Source of the DNA: JBKBUF01 sp046290815
GTDB lineage: Bacteria; Bacteroidota; Bacteroidia; Cytophagales; Cytophagaceae
Direction: 5' to 3'
DNA: 64,000 nt
Assembly: GCA_046290815.1 (NCBI GenBank)
Contig: JBKBUF010000008.1
Coordinates: 1 to 64,000 of the forward strand
A model generated the notes under the pieces. The model was not told the DNA's origin, did not search any database, and worked only from the letters and a program-made list of their open reading frames with translations. Of this stretch, positions 33,582 to 42,171 are shown piece after piece (positions within the stretch are counted from its first letter, which is position 1; each line of letters begins with the position of its first letter). The translations under genes and the position numbers were made by a program.

Positions 33582-35000
33582 TTAGATAGATTTTAGCTTC
33601 AGTTTCTTGATCAATTCCTGCATGGTAGCATTGAATTTCCTGTCAGTATCCATCAGGTCATTTACTGAAGTTAAAGCATGGATAACAGTACTGTGATCTC
33701 TGTTTCCAAAATGGAATCCGATTGACTTTAAAGACATATTGGTATATTCTTTAGCAAAATACATGGCCACCTGCCTTGCAATAACAATTTCCCTCTTTCT
33801 GGTTTTTGCTTTCAATGAATCAACGGTAACTCCAAAGAAATCGGCTACGAATTTTTGTATATAATCAATACCTACTTCGGAATCAATGTTCTGAACAATG
33901 CTTTGCAAAGTTTGCTTCGCAAGTTCAAGATCAATTTCCTTTTGATTAAGTGAAGATTGTGCTATTAAAGAAATCAATACACCTTCAAGCTCTCTTACAT
34001 TGGTATCGATGCTATATGCCAGGTACTCAACTACACTATCTGAAATCTCAACACCTTCAGACTGCATTTTCTTTCTTATGATAGCAATTCTTGTTTCAAA
34101 ATCAGGCTGCTGAAGATCTGCAGTAAGCCCCCACTTAAATCTTGAAAGCAATCTCTCCTGCAATCCTTTTAGATCTTTTGGAGGACAATCACTTGTCATG
34201 ATTATCTGTTTACCGGACTGATGAAGGTGATTAAAAATATGGAAAAATATCTCCTGAGTTCTTTCTTTGCCCGACAAAAACTGAACATCGTCAAGTATCA
34301 GAACATCAACCTGCAAATAGAAATTTGCAAACTCCTGTACATTATTATTTTTTAAAGCATCGATAAATTGATTTGTAAACTTTTCAGAAGAAACATAAAG
34401 CACAAATTTATCAGATGCCAGTTGTTTAATTCTATTACCGATAGCATGAACAAGGTGTGTTTTCCCCAAACCTACTCCCCCATACACCATGAGCGGGTTA
34501 AAAGAAGTTACACCTGGCTTATTTGCAACTGCAAATCCTGCAGAACGTGCAAGCCTGTTACAATCACCTTCTATAAATGTTTCGAAACTATAATTCGGAT
34601 TTAATTGAGAAACCTGACCTACTTTATCAACCCCTTTTAATTCAAATGGACTTTTAACTCCATTTGCAGTTGCTGCTGAACCTTGCGGCTTTAATGCTCC
34701 GCCTTTATTAATATTGCTTGCCTTAGCAGAATCTGTGTCTTTTTCCACCATTAAGGTATATTCTAATCTACCTTCAGGACCTAATTCAATATCTATTGCC
34801 TTTCTCAACACGTGAACATAATGTTCTTCTAACCACTCATAGAAAAATTGACTCGGAACCTGAATTGTTAATACATCATTAATAAGTGTTACTGGTACAA
34901 TCGGTTCAAACCAAGTTTTAAAACTTTGATCACCGACACTTTCTTTAATAATACGGAGACAATTATTCCATACTGTTTTACAGTCTTTTACAACAAGCAT
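33582..35000 (-). CDS. dnaA: Chromosomal replication initiator protein DnaA
   Basis: The 472-residue protein has domain I (about 1-80, CLRIIKESVGDQSFKTWFEPI), a linker (about 85-125), and AAA+ domain III with Walker A GGVGLGKTHLVHAIGN (about 174-189) and Walker B VDVLILDDVQFLSG. C-terminal domain IV has the DNA-binding signature FHFGNRDHSTVIHA (about 435-448). It binds DnaA boxes and opens the origin. Neighbours are not the dnaN-recF set often seen, as is common in Bacteroidota. The upstream 297 bases are AT-rich but show no canonical DnaA box, so the origin is not placed here. Confidence 0.97.
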   Translation of the reverse strand: MLVVKDCKTVWNNCLRIIKESVGDQSFKTWFEPIVPVTLINDVLTIQVPSQFFYEWLEEHYVHVLRKAIDIELGPEGRLEYTLMVEKDTDSAKASNINKGGALKPQGSAATANGVKSPFELKGVDKVGQVSQLNPNYSFETFIEGDCNRLARSAGFAVANKPGVTSFNPLMVYGGVGLGKTHLVHAIGNRIKQLASDKFVLYVSSEKFTNQFIDALKNNNVQEFANFYLQVDVLILDDVQFLSGKERTQEIFFHIFNHLHQSGKQIIMTSDCPPKDLKGLQERLLSRFKWGLTADLQQPDFETRIAIIRKKMQSEGVEISDSVVEYLAYSIDTNVRELEGVLISLIAQSSLNQKEIDLELAKQTLQSIVQNIDSEVGIDYIQKFVADFFGVTVDSLKAKTRKREIVIARQVAMYFAKEYTNMSLKSIGFHFGNRDHSTVIHALTSVNDLMDTDRKFNATMQELIKKLKLKSI

Positions 35001-35026
35001 ATTTTTTGTTAGGGTTTTAAAAAGTA

Positions 35027-35043
35027 CCTCCTTTTTTCGGAGG
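35027..35043 (-). promoter_or_regulatory. Small hairpin with GGAGG in the dnaA leader
   Basis: On the minus strand CCTCC, a 7-base A-rich loop and GGAGG form a 5-bp stem about 26 bases before the dnaA ATG. It may be part of the leader; the distance is too great for an ordinary ribosome binding site. Confidence 0.3.
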
Positions 35044-35157
35044 GGGAAACAAATTTGAACAAAAAAATATTAACAAAAAAATAAAATAGCTCTTGACTTT
35101 TTAAGATCCTTAATAGATTCCAAATTACACGTTTCTTACAAAAAAGTTCTTCAAAAA

Positions 35158-35201
35158 TTACAACACATTCTTACAAATCTTCAAAGCTATAAGTGTTGTA
35201 A
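35158..35201. promoter_or_regulatory. Perfect 9-bp inverted repeat in the dnaA-mutA divergent spacer
   Basis: TTACAACAC (35158-35166) and GTGTTGTAA (35193-35201) are exact reverse complements 26 bases apart. Four TTCTT(A/C)CAA-like words lie near 35133, 35147, 35168 and 35178. The spacer is otherwise very AT-rich. It could be an operator or part of a replication region. Confidence 0.4.
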
Positions 35202-35297
35202 CATCTAATTTTTTTATAAAGAAAATATTTTGTTTTTCTATAATCATTTTTATGAATAAATTATTTTTTTGTTAGCTTTAAAAAAGCACTTACTTAC

Positions 35298-36404
35298 GTG
35301 GAAAAACAACAATTGTTGCTAAAAAAATTTGATTTAATTTCTTCACAAATCTGGCAAAAAAAAATTGTCGAAGAATTGAAATTGAATGAGTGGAATGATA
35401 CACTTTTTGAAGCATTCAAAGAGACCAAAATCGCTCCTTTTTATACCAAATCTGACATAGCCTTCGACGAAAATATTTTCTCAAAAAATATTGGGAAAAA
35501 CTGGCATACAAATGCAACAATAAATGCAACAAACATCGAAGATGACCTCATCAAAAAATTGATTTTAGACGAAGGAATTGATAGCATTAGTCTAAAAAAT
35601 ATTGATATAAATAAGACAACAATCCACAGTTTACTCAATATTCAAAAAAAGCATAATGTTTTATTTCATTTAATACCAGAAATCCGGCAGAAATATGATT
35701 TCAATAAAGCATTAAACTTAACTGGAACCATCAAAGGTTCCTTTATTATTCCTTTATCCTATTTTAACGATACAAATTATTTGGACAATTATATATCTGC
35801 CATTTCCAAAGAAAACCTGTATACAATAAAACTTTTTTCTATATCTGCACCGGATTCTGTTACAGACCCTGCAGAAGAAGTTTCATATTTATTATCTCTC
35901 GCTGTAGAAATTTTAGATAGATTAACGGAAAAAGGCATTCCAATCAACGTTGCCGCAGGACTAATTCAGTTTTCAGTAAATATTTATAATTCTTTTTTTG
36001 TACAGTTATCAAAACTAAGAGCCTTGCGGTTGTTATGGCAAATAATAAAAACTAAATATGATAAAAACGCTGAATCCGCCATATTCATCATGAGCAACTG
36101 TACTTCTCACAAGAAAGACTATGACCATAACCTCATTGCATATACATGCCAATGTATTGCAGCTATATGTGGCGGTACTGATGTTATTACTTTTCCGGAA
36201 GATCAAAATACATTCTATAACAGATTAAACAGAAACATCTCAATACTATTGAAAGAAGAGTCTAATCTGCAAAATTATATTGATGTCGCATATGGAGCTT
36301 ATTACCCTGATGTTATAAGCTATAAAATTTCAGAATCTGCCTGGAACAGGTTTATTCAAATTGAAGAATCAGGAGGATTTTTTAAAAATATAAAAAGAGG
36401 ATGA
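35298..36404 (+). CDS. mutA: Methylmalonyl-CoA mutase small subunit, short form
   Basis: The frame starts at GTG (MEKQQLLLKKFDLISSQIW), 368 residues. It resembles the barrel part of the mutase small subunit (APFYTKSDIAF, then barrel strands), ending SAWNRFIQIEESGGFFKNI. The non-catalytic small subunit of bacterial heterodimeric mutases usually runs to about 450-620 residues with a degenerate cobalamin-binding domain; here nothing follows the barrel, so that domain is absent. It overlaps mutB by four bases (ATGA), giving coupled translation and equal dosage. The pair interconverts methylmalonyl-CoA and succinyl-CoA with adenosylcobalamin. Confidence 0.9.
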   Translation: MEKQQLLLKKFDLISSQIWQKKIVEELKLNEWNDTLFEAFKETKIAPFYTKSDIAFDENIFSKNIGKNWHTNATINATNIEDDLIKKLILDEGIDSISLKNIDINKTTIHSLLNIQKKHNVLFHLIPEIRQKYDFNKALNLTGTIKGSFIIPLSYFNDTNYLDNYISAISKENLYTIKLFSISAPDSVTDPAEEVSYLLSLAVEILDRLTEKGIPINVAAGLIQFSVNIYNSFFVQLSKLRALRLLWQIIKTKYDKNAESAIFIMSNCTSHKKDYDHNLIAYTCQCIAAICGGTDVITFPEDQNTFYNRLNRNISILLKEESNLQNYIDVAYGAYYPDVISYKISESAWNRFIQIEESGGFFKNIKRG

Positions 36405-38479
36405 GACCGGAATTTAAAAAAACAGATTTAAACAAAAAAAATCCTTCGGGAATTACTGCGGCTGAACGGTCAGATCAAAATGATTTATTTTATTCTCCTG
36501 ATTCTGCTGCCGGCTTCCCGCCTTTTCTCCGTGGCCCCTATGCAAGTATGTATCTGGGAAAACCATGGACCATAAGGCAATATGCCGGATTTTCAGATGC
36601 GGAAGAATCAAATGCATTCTACAAAAGAAATCTTGCTGCGGGGCAAATGGGCCTCTCTATTGCTTTTGATTTACCGACTCATAGAGGATACGACTCCGAT
36701 AATCCAAGAGTAAAAGGAGATGTTGGCAAAGCAGGTGTTGCAATAGATACTGTGGAGGACATGAAAATTCTTTTTGAAGGAATACCATTAGATAAAATGA
36801 CTGTAAGTATGACAATGAATGGGGCAGTCATTCCAATCATGGCTTTTTATATTGTTGCAGCGGAAGAACAGAATGTCTCATTAAATCAACTTAGCGGCAC
36901 GATTCAAAATGATATTTTGAAGGAATTCATGGTAAGGAATACATATATATATCCTCCTGCACCTTCCATGAAAATTGTGGCTGACATTTTTAGATTTACC
37001 TCAATACATATGCCGAAATTCAATTCCATAAGCATAAGTGGCTATCATATGCAGGAAGCGGGGGCTACTCCTGAACTTGAGCTAGCATATACTCTTGCTG
37101 ACGGATTGGAATATGTAAGAACAGGAATACAGGCTGGTATTGACATTGATAACTTTGCACCAAGGTTATCTTTCTTTTGGGGTATCGGAATGAATTTCTT
37201 CACAGAAATAGCTAAACTGAGGGCAGGCAGGGTATTATGGGCAAATCTTATCAGACAATTTAATCCTGAAAACAATAAGTCACTTGCGCTTCGTACGCAT
37301 TGTCAAACTTCAGGCTGGAGCCTTACTGCACAGGATCCATACAATAACATTGCAAGGACAACCATTGAAGCATTAGCAGCTGTATTCGGACACACACAAT
37401 CCTTGCATACCAATGCACTGGATGAAGCACTTGCGCTCCCTTCAGATTACTCTGCCAAAGTAGCAAGAGAAACACAATTATTTATTCAAAGAGATACTGA
37501 TATTTGCAGGGCAATTGATCCGTGGGCAGGTTCTCATATCATAGAGTCTCTTACCAATGATTTATTATCCAAGGCAGCCGACCTGATTATTGAAATTGAA
37601 AATCTCGGAGGAATGGCAAAAGCAATTGAACAAGGTTTGCCTAAAAGGAGAATAGAAGAAGCAGCAGCTAAAAAGCAGGCAAGAATCGACTCTAAATTAG
37701 AAACACTTGTCGGAGTAAATAAATATATCACTCAACAAGAAAGTAATCTTAAACTGCTTGAAGTAGACAACACTGCTGTAAGAGAAAAACAAATAGCTCG
37801 GATAAATAAAGTTAAGGCAGAACGGGATAATGATGCTGTAACAAAAGCATTAGATGAAATTACAACATGCGCAGAAACCGGAAAAGGAAACTTACTTGAA
37901 CTTGCAATAATTGCAGCAAGAAAAAGAGCAACCTTAGGAGAAATATCTATGGCAATGGAAAAAAAATTCGGAAGACACAAGGCTACAAGTGCAGCTATAT
38001 CCGGCATATATGGAAGTGAATCAGCAGATCAGGAAAACATCAAAAAAGCCCGAGCGCTAACTGATAAGTTTGCTTCTCTTGAAGGCAGAAGACCGAGAAT
38101 AATAATCGGAAAACTGGGGCAGGATGGACATGACAGAGGAGCAAAAATAATCGCGAGCTCTTTTGCTGATTTGGGATTCGATGTGGATATAGCACCATTA
38201 TTTCAAACACCTGCAGAACTGGCCAGGCAGGCAGCCGAAAATGATGTTCATCTTGTAGGGGTCTCTTCCCTTGCAGGAGGACACAAAACTTTAATTCCGG
38301 ATTTAATTGATGAACTCAACAAATTTGGAAGGGGAGATATTAAAGTAATCGCAGGAGGTATCATTCCTCAACAAGATCATGATTTCCTATACTCAAAAGG
38401 AGTCTTAAATATCTTCGGACCAGGAACAATAATTGCTATTGCTGCTCAGGAAATAATAAAAAAGCTGATAGGAAAATAA
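36401..38479 (+). CDS. mutB: Methylmalonyl-CoA mutase large (catalytic) subunit
   Basis: The 692-residue subunit has the substrate barrel (about 30-540, GPYASMYLGKPWTIRQYAGF, AFDLPTHRGYDSDN, RTHCQTSGWSLTAQDPYNN, FGHTQSLHTNALDEAL). Its C-terminal B12-binding domain carries the lower-ligand motif DGHDRG (about 570-575), SSLAGGH and the GGIIP loop. All catalytic and cobalamin-binding features are present. MeaB (56751-57755) and the adenosyltransferase (16243-16782) are its expected partners. The gene ends only 2 bases from the stop of a convergent lipoprotein gene. Confidence 0.97.
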   Translation: MRPEFKKTDLNKKNPSGITAAERSDQNDLFYSPDSAAGFPPFLRGPYASMYLGKPWTIRQYAGFSDAEESNAFYKRNLAAGQMGLSIAFDLPTHRGYDSDNPRVKGDVGKAGVAIDTVEDMKILFEGIPLDKMTVSMTMNGAVIPIMAFYIVAAEEQNVSLNQLSGTIQNDILKEFMVRNTYIYPPAPSMKIVADIFRFTSIHMPKFNSISISGYHMQEAGATPELELAYTLADGLEYVRTGIQAGIDIDNFAPRLSFFWGIGMNFFTEIAKLRAGRVLWANLIRQFNPENNKSLALRTHCQTSGWSLTAQDPYNNIARTTIEALAAVFGHTQSLHTNALDEALALPSDYSAKVARETQLFIQRDTDICRAIDPWAGSHIIESLTNDLLSKAADLIIEIENLGGMAKAIEQGLPKRRIEEAAAKKQARIDSKLETLVGVNKYITQQESNLKLLEVDNTAVREKQIARINKVKAERDNDAVTKALDEITTCAETGKGNLLELAIIAARKRATLGEISMAMEKKFGRHKATSAAISGIYGSESADQENIKKARALTDKFASLEGRRPRIIIGKLGQDGHDRGAKIIASSFADLGFDVDIAPLFQTPAELARQAAENDVHLVGVSSLAGGHKTLIPDLIDELNKFGRGDIKVIAGGIIPQQDHDFLYSKGVLNIFGPGTIIAIAAQEIIKKLIGK

Positions 38480-38481
38480 TT

Positions 38482-39246
38482 TTATTTTACCAGTTCAAGT
38501 GTCCCGAAAATACCGGAATCAATCCAGCCGCGATTCTTATCTTCACCTTTTATTTCTATGGAGCCAATGAAATTTTCTCTTACATTGGTAGAATCGTTAT
38601 CATTATACGAAACGGCAAATCCCAACTTTTTTCCCTCCTTAAGCTGAACAGGAATATTGTTTTGACCATCAGTAAATGTTTTATCAAATACTTTCATGGC
38701 AACTTCCCAGGTATAGGTATTCCCATTTTTCGTTCTTACTACATTAAGATGGTCATTGTACTTATGTGGAGCTTTATCCGGACCAAGGTCAATTACATCA
38801 TAATCCAGAGTAATATGATAAGCAAATGCATCATGATTAAATTGGTGACTTCCTCCCGACTTGTCTTCATCTATAAATAACTCGAGGCAATCATCTTCCC
38901 ACCATAAATCAAAAGGATCAGGGTGCTGATCTGACAAGATGTTATCTACTACCTCAACAAGGTAATATAAATGATTTTCATCCCATATGATTTTATATCG
39001 CCCAGTAAAATCTTCAGGACTTACCTTTTCGCCCAACCATACCTGGTCTATTGGAGACCATGGTACATTATTCCACTCAGACTCATTGGATGCACCGTCA
39101 ATTGAAGGAGCATTTGCTGTATATAATGCAACATAATTTCCATTAGCGTACCTTTCAGAGGAAATTTCGGAAACAGACTGCTGATCATTTTGTTTCTGAC
39201 CGCAAGCAGTCAGAAAAATCATTAATAATAAAGTTAGATATTTCAT
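38482..39246 (-). CDS. Lipoprotein with a CBM9-like (DOMON-type) domain
   Basis: The start MKYLTLLLMIFLTACGQKQND gives a lipoprotein signal with lipobox LTAC, better than an ATG ten codons upstream. The mature part (about 50-254) matches the family 9 carbohydrate-binding-like fold: APSIDGASNESEWNNVPW, YKIIWDENHLYYLVEVVD, DDCLELFIDED and YTWEVAMKVFD. This fold is often described as sugar-binding but occurs in many surface proteins, so a ligand cannot be stated. It lies downstream of fabI across a 12-bp hairpin and tail to tail with mutB. Confidence 0.85.
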   Translation of the reverse strand: MKYLTLLLMIFLTACGQKQNDQQSVSEISSERYANGNYVALYTANAPSIDGASNESEWNNVPWSPIDQVWLGEKVSPEDFTGRYKIIWDENHLYYLVEVVDNILSDQHPDPFDLWWEDDCLELFIDEDKSGGSHQFNHDAFAYHITLDYDVIDLGPDKAPHKYNDHLNVVRTKNGNTYTWEVAMKVFDKTFTDGQNNIPVQLKEGKKLGFAVSYNDNDSTNVRENFIGSIEIKGEDKNRGWIDSGIFGTLELVK

Positions 39247-39256
39247 TTTGAAAGGG

Positions 39257-39284
39257 AATTCTTCATGGAAGACCATGAAGAATT
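39257..39284. promoter_or_regulatory. Perfect 12-bp hairpin between fabI and the CBM9-like lipoprotein gene
   Basis: AATTCTTCATGG (39257-39268), loop AAGA, and CCATGAAGAATT (39273-39284). It lies 5 bases past the fabI stop and 10 bases before the lipoprotein ATG, both on the minus strand. Without a T-run it may be a weak terminator or a leader structure limiting read-through translation. Confidence 0.55.
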
Positions 39285-39289
39285 ATAAA

Positions 39290-40105
39290 TTATTTTTTTG
39301 CATAAAAGCTTTCGATGAAAGCATCACTGATTGCTGTAGTAGAAAATCCTCCATCATGGAAAAGATTCTGCATAGTAACTTTCCTGGTAAGGTCAGAAAA
39401 CAAGGTAATAACATAGTCGGCACATTCAGCTGCAGAGGCATTTCCTAAAGGAGATAATTTCTCGGCAAAATCAACAAACACATCGAATCCTGATATACCT
39501 TTCCCTGCGGTAGTCATGGTAGGAGATTGGCTAACTGTATTAACTCTGACTTTTTTCTTTCCTAATCTTAATCCATAAGTCCTTGCTATTGATTCAAGCG
39601 CTGCTTTCGCTTCTGACATATCATTATAACCAGGAACAGCTCTCTGAGCAGCAATATAACTTAACGCAACAATAGAAGCTCCTTCATTTAACGCATCCTG
39701 TTTCTCTGCCACCTGCATTATTTTATGAAAGGATAAGGCAGAAATGTCCAAGGTCTTAAGATACCAATCATAATTCAAATCACCATACTCTTTCCCTTTT
39801 CTTACGTTAGGACTCATCCCGATAGAATGAAGTATAAAATCTACTTTCCCTCCCAATGCTTCCAGAGATTTAACAAAAAGGTTTTCAAGATCCTCGATTG
39901 AAGTTGCATCTGCAGGAATAACCACTGAACCACACTTTTCTGCAAGCTTATTTATCTCTCCCATCCTCATTGCAATCGGAGCATTAGTGAGTGTAAATTT
40001 CGCACCTTCATCATGTGCTCTTTCAGCTACCTTCCATGCAATAGAGTTCTCGTCTAAAGCTCCGAAAATAATTCCCTTTTTGCCTTTTAATAAATTATAC
40101 GCCAT
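39290..40105 (-). CDS. fabI: Enoyl-[acyl-carrier-protein] reductase (NADH), FabI type
   Basis: The 271-residue enzyme reduces trans-2-enoyl-ACP in the last step of fatty-acid elongation and is the triclosan target in many bacteria. It starts YNLLKGKKGIIFGALDENSIAWKVA, the FabI form of the nucleotide-binding motif. The catalytic Y-x6-K is visible in GYNDMSEAK (about 157-165), preceded by LSYIAAQRAVPG; SPTMTTAGKGISGF is the substrate-loop region. Length is standard. It stands alone on the minus strand, with recN upstream (75 bases). Confidence 0.96.
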   Translation of the reverse strand: MAYNLLKGKKGIIFGALDENSIAWKVAERAHDEGAKFTLTNAPIAMRMGEINKLAEKCGSVVIPADATSIEDLENLFVKSLEALGGKVDFILHSIGMSPNVRKGKEYGDLNYDWYLKTLDISALSFHKIMQVAEKQDALNEGASIVALSYIAAQRAVPGYNDMSEAKAALESIARTYGLRLGKKKVRVNTVSQSPTMTTAGKGISGFDVFVDFAEKLSPLGNASAAECADYVITLFSDLTRKVTMQNLFHDGGFSTTAISDAFIESFYAKK

Positions 40106-40180
40106 TTTATTACGTTTTTAGTAAGAAACCTTAAAATTATAATGGATTCCCGTATCCTCAAATAAAAACCTCAAAAAAAG

Positions 40181-41839
40181 CTAGTCCTTAACCGAAAGTA
40201 ATTCTTTTGCATTTTTAAGGGCTGTATCAGAAGGCTTTTCCCCACCAATCATTGTTGCAATTTCTTTAATTCTTTCCTCTGCATTCAATTTCCTGATCTT
40301 GCTGACAGATCGATCAGAACTATGATCCTTATAAACAAAGAAATGTGCCTCTCCGCGTGCTGCAATCTGCGGCAAATGTGATATAGAAACAATCTGATGT
40401 TTTTTGGCCATATAAGCGAGCATTTTACCCACCTTAATGGCTACCTCACCTGATATTCCGGTGTCAATTTCATCAAATACTATAGTAGGAAGGGAAGTTT
40501 TTTCCGCAAGAACATATTTTACGCAAAGCATTAGCCTTGAAAACTCTCCTCCTGATGCAGCATTCTTTAATTCTACAGGCGCTATTCCCTTATTGGCACT
40601 AAACAATAAACAGATTTTATCCATGCCAAATAAACCTAAATCCGCGTCTTCCATTGTTATTTCCACCGTTGCATTGGGCATTCCTACCTCTTTCATTAGC
40701 ATTTCCAATTGTTTTTTCAACCCTCCTGTACCCGCCTTCCGGGTTTCTCTAAGTTTTACAGCAACAGTTTTTAACTCTTTTATACGGAGATTCAATTCTT
40801 TTTCAGTGGAATTAATTTCTTCCTCCAAAGAGATATTACTTTTAAGCTTCTCTTCCAGTGCCTGCCTAATTTCTAACAGGATGGCAACATTATCTGCATT
40901 ATGTTTTTTCTGCAGCTTATATATGACAGAAAGCCGGTCATTAATCTCTTCAACTCTTGCAGGGTTAAATTCAATTGATCCTTCTTTTGCAGAAATCTCA
41001 AAGGAGATATCCTTTATTTCCTCCATTACAGATCTGATTCTCCCTCTCAAACGCTCATATTCTTCACTAAATTTAGAGATGGCATCTATAGCCTTCAAAC
41101 ATACAGAAATATTAGCTGTCACCGACTGATCATCTTCAGAAAAAATATGTGAGACATGGCTAAGCTTAGCCTTAATTTCTTCTGCATTCTCAAGCATTTT
41201 CAACTCTTCTTCCAATCTTTCCTGCTCATTGATCTGTAGTTGTGCTTCATCCAATTCCGCAAAAAGATAATTATTAAAGTCTTTTTCTTTTGAAAGATCT
41301 GCTGCGGTTTCTTTCAGTTTATCCAGTTTATCCTTCAAGGATAAATATTCTCTGTATTTTTTTTGATATTCCGAAAGAGTTACATGATTTCCTGAATAAG
41401 AATCCAGTATTGCTATTTGAAATTTCTGGCTGCCCAGCATGAGCGTTTCATGTTGGCTATGAATATCCATCAATCTCAATCCCCACTTTTTCAAAACATC
41501 AAGTGTAACCGGAGTATCATTGATAAAGGCTCTTGATTTTCCGTTGGAGGCCACTTCTCTTCTAATCAGACATATGGTATCTTTATCAATATCATCTTCA
41601 GAAAAATATTCTTCTAAATCATATTTAGACACATCAAAAGTTCCTTCAATTATGCATTTCTGATCGGGATCAAAAAGAACTTTACTGTCAGCCCGATTTC
41701 CTAACAAAAGACCTAATGCACCAAGCATTATGGACTTTCCTGCACCAGTTTCACCGGTTATTATATTTAACCCCTTACAGGGTTGTAACTCCAACTCTTT
41801 AATTAAAGCATAATTTTTTATCAGAAGATTATTTAACAT
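40181..41839 (-). CDS. recN: DNA repair protein RecN
   Basis: The 552-residue SMC-like ATPase acts in double-strand-break repair. I choose the ATG giving MLNNLLIKNYALIKELELQP, the family N terminus; an in-frame ATG eight codons upstream would overlap the previous gene. Walker A is GETGAGKSIMLGALG (about 29-43), a long coiled coil spans about 155-375, and the signature ASGGEFSRLMLCVKYV and Walker B TIVFDEIDTGISG lie at about 425-470. It starts one base after the stop of the Sm-like gene, closing the bamD-rpoZ-coaBC cluster. Confidence 0.95.
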   Translation of the reverse strand: MLNNLLIKNYALIKELELQPCKGLNIITGETGAGKSIMLGALGLLLGNRADSKVLFDPDQKCIIEGTFDVSKYDLEEYFSEDDIDKDTICLIRREVASNGKSRAFINDTPVTLDVLKKWGLRLMDIHSQHETLMLGSQKFQIAILDSYSGNHVTLSEYQKKYREYLSLKDKLDKLKETAADLSKEKDFNNYLFAELDEAQLQINEQERLEEELKMLENAEEIKAKLSHVSHIFSEDDQSVTANISVCLKAIDAISKFSEEYERLRGRIRSVMEEIKDISFEISAKEGSIEFNPARVEEINDRLSVIYKLQKKHNADNVAILLEIRQALEEKLKSNISLEEEINSTEKELNLRIKELKTVAVKLRETRKAGTGGLKKQLEMLMKEVGMPNATVEITMEDADLGLFGMDKICLLFSANKGIAPVELKNAASGGEFSRLMLCVKYVLAEKTSLPTIVFDEIDTGISGEVAIKVGKMLAYMAKKHQIVSISHLPQIAARGEAHFFVYKDHSSDRSVSKIRKLNAEERIKEIATMIGGEKPSDTALKNAKELLSVKD

Positions 41840-41840
41840 A

Positions 41841-42068
41841 TTATCTGGCTGCAGTAATATCAATAATAATTTCAGTAATATGACTTTTTAAAACCGAATG
41901 TACAGTGCCTCGCATATCTGAAAACTTCAAAATATCATTTTCATGGCTATCAATTATACCGACAAAGGGATTTTTATTATTCAAAATGACTGTTACAGTT
42001 TTTCCTGACAGTTCTTTTAATCTGCCGGAGATTTCATTTCCCTTAATTCTAACTAACCTTTTACCCAT
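41841..42068 (-). CDS. Small Sm/Hfq-like protein, putative RNA-binding
   Basis: The 75-residue protein has a short N-terminal helix (about 5-18), then a pattern that fits an Sm fold: KTVTVILNNKNPFVGIIDSH (about 23-42) resembles Sm1 strands, and HSVLKSHITEIIID (about 57-70) resembles the Hfq Sm2 region, where YKHAISTI is typical. No other domain is present. Sm proteins form rings that bind RNA; Hfq is the bacterial member and canonical Hfq is often missing in Bacteroidota. The resemblance is by eye and function is not shown. The gene lies between the DUF4835 gene and recN, one base from recN, so coupled expression is likely. Confidence 0.6.
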   Translation of the reverse strand: MGKRLVRIKGNEISGRLKELSGKTVTVILNNKNPFVGIIDSHENDILKFSDMRGTVHSVLKSHITEIIIDITAAR

Positions 42069-42171
42069 TATAGCCGGATGATATTCATTTCGGAATACTG
42101 CTAATTTACTTTAAAAATTTCAGGTAATAAAAGGGAAAACTATAAATCAAAAAATAAAAATACACAGAAAA

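Noticed and set aside
35001..35297. Chromosome origin next to dnaA
   Set aside because: No TTATCCACA-like DnaA boxes were found in the spacer; AT-richness and one inverted repeat are not enough.
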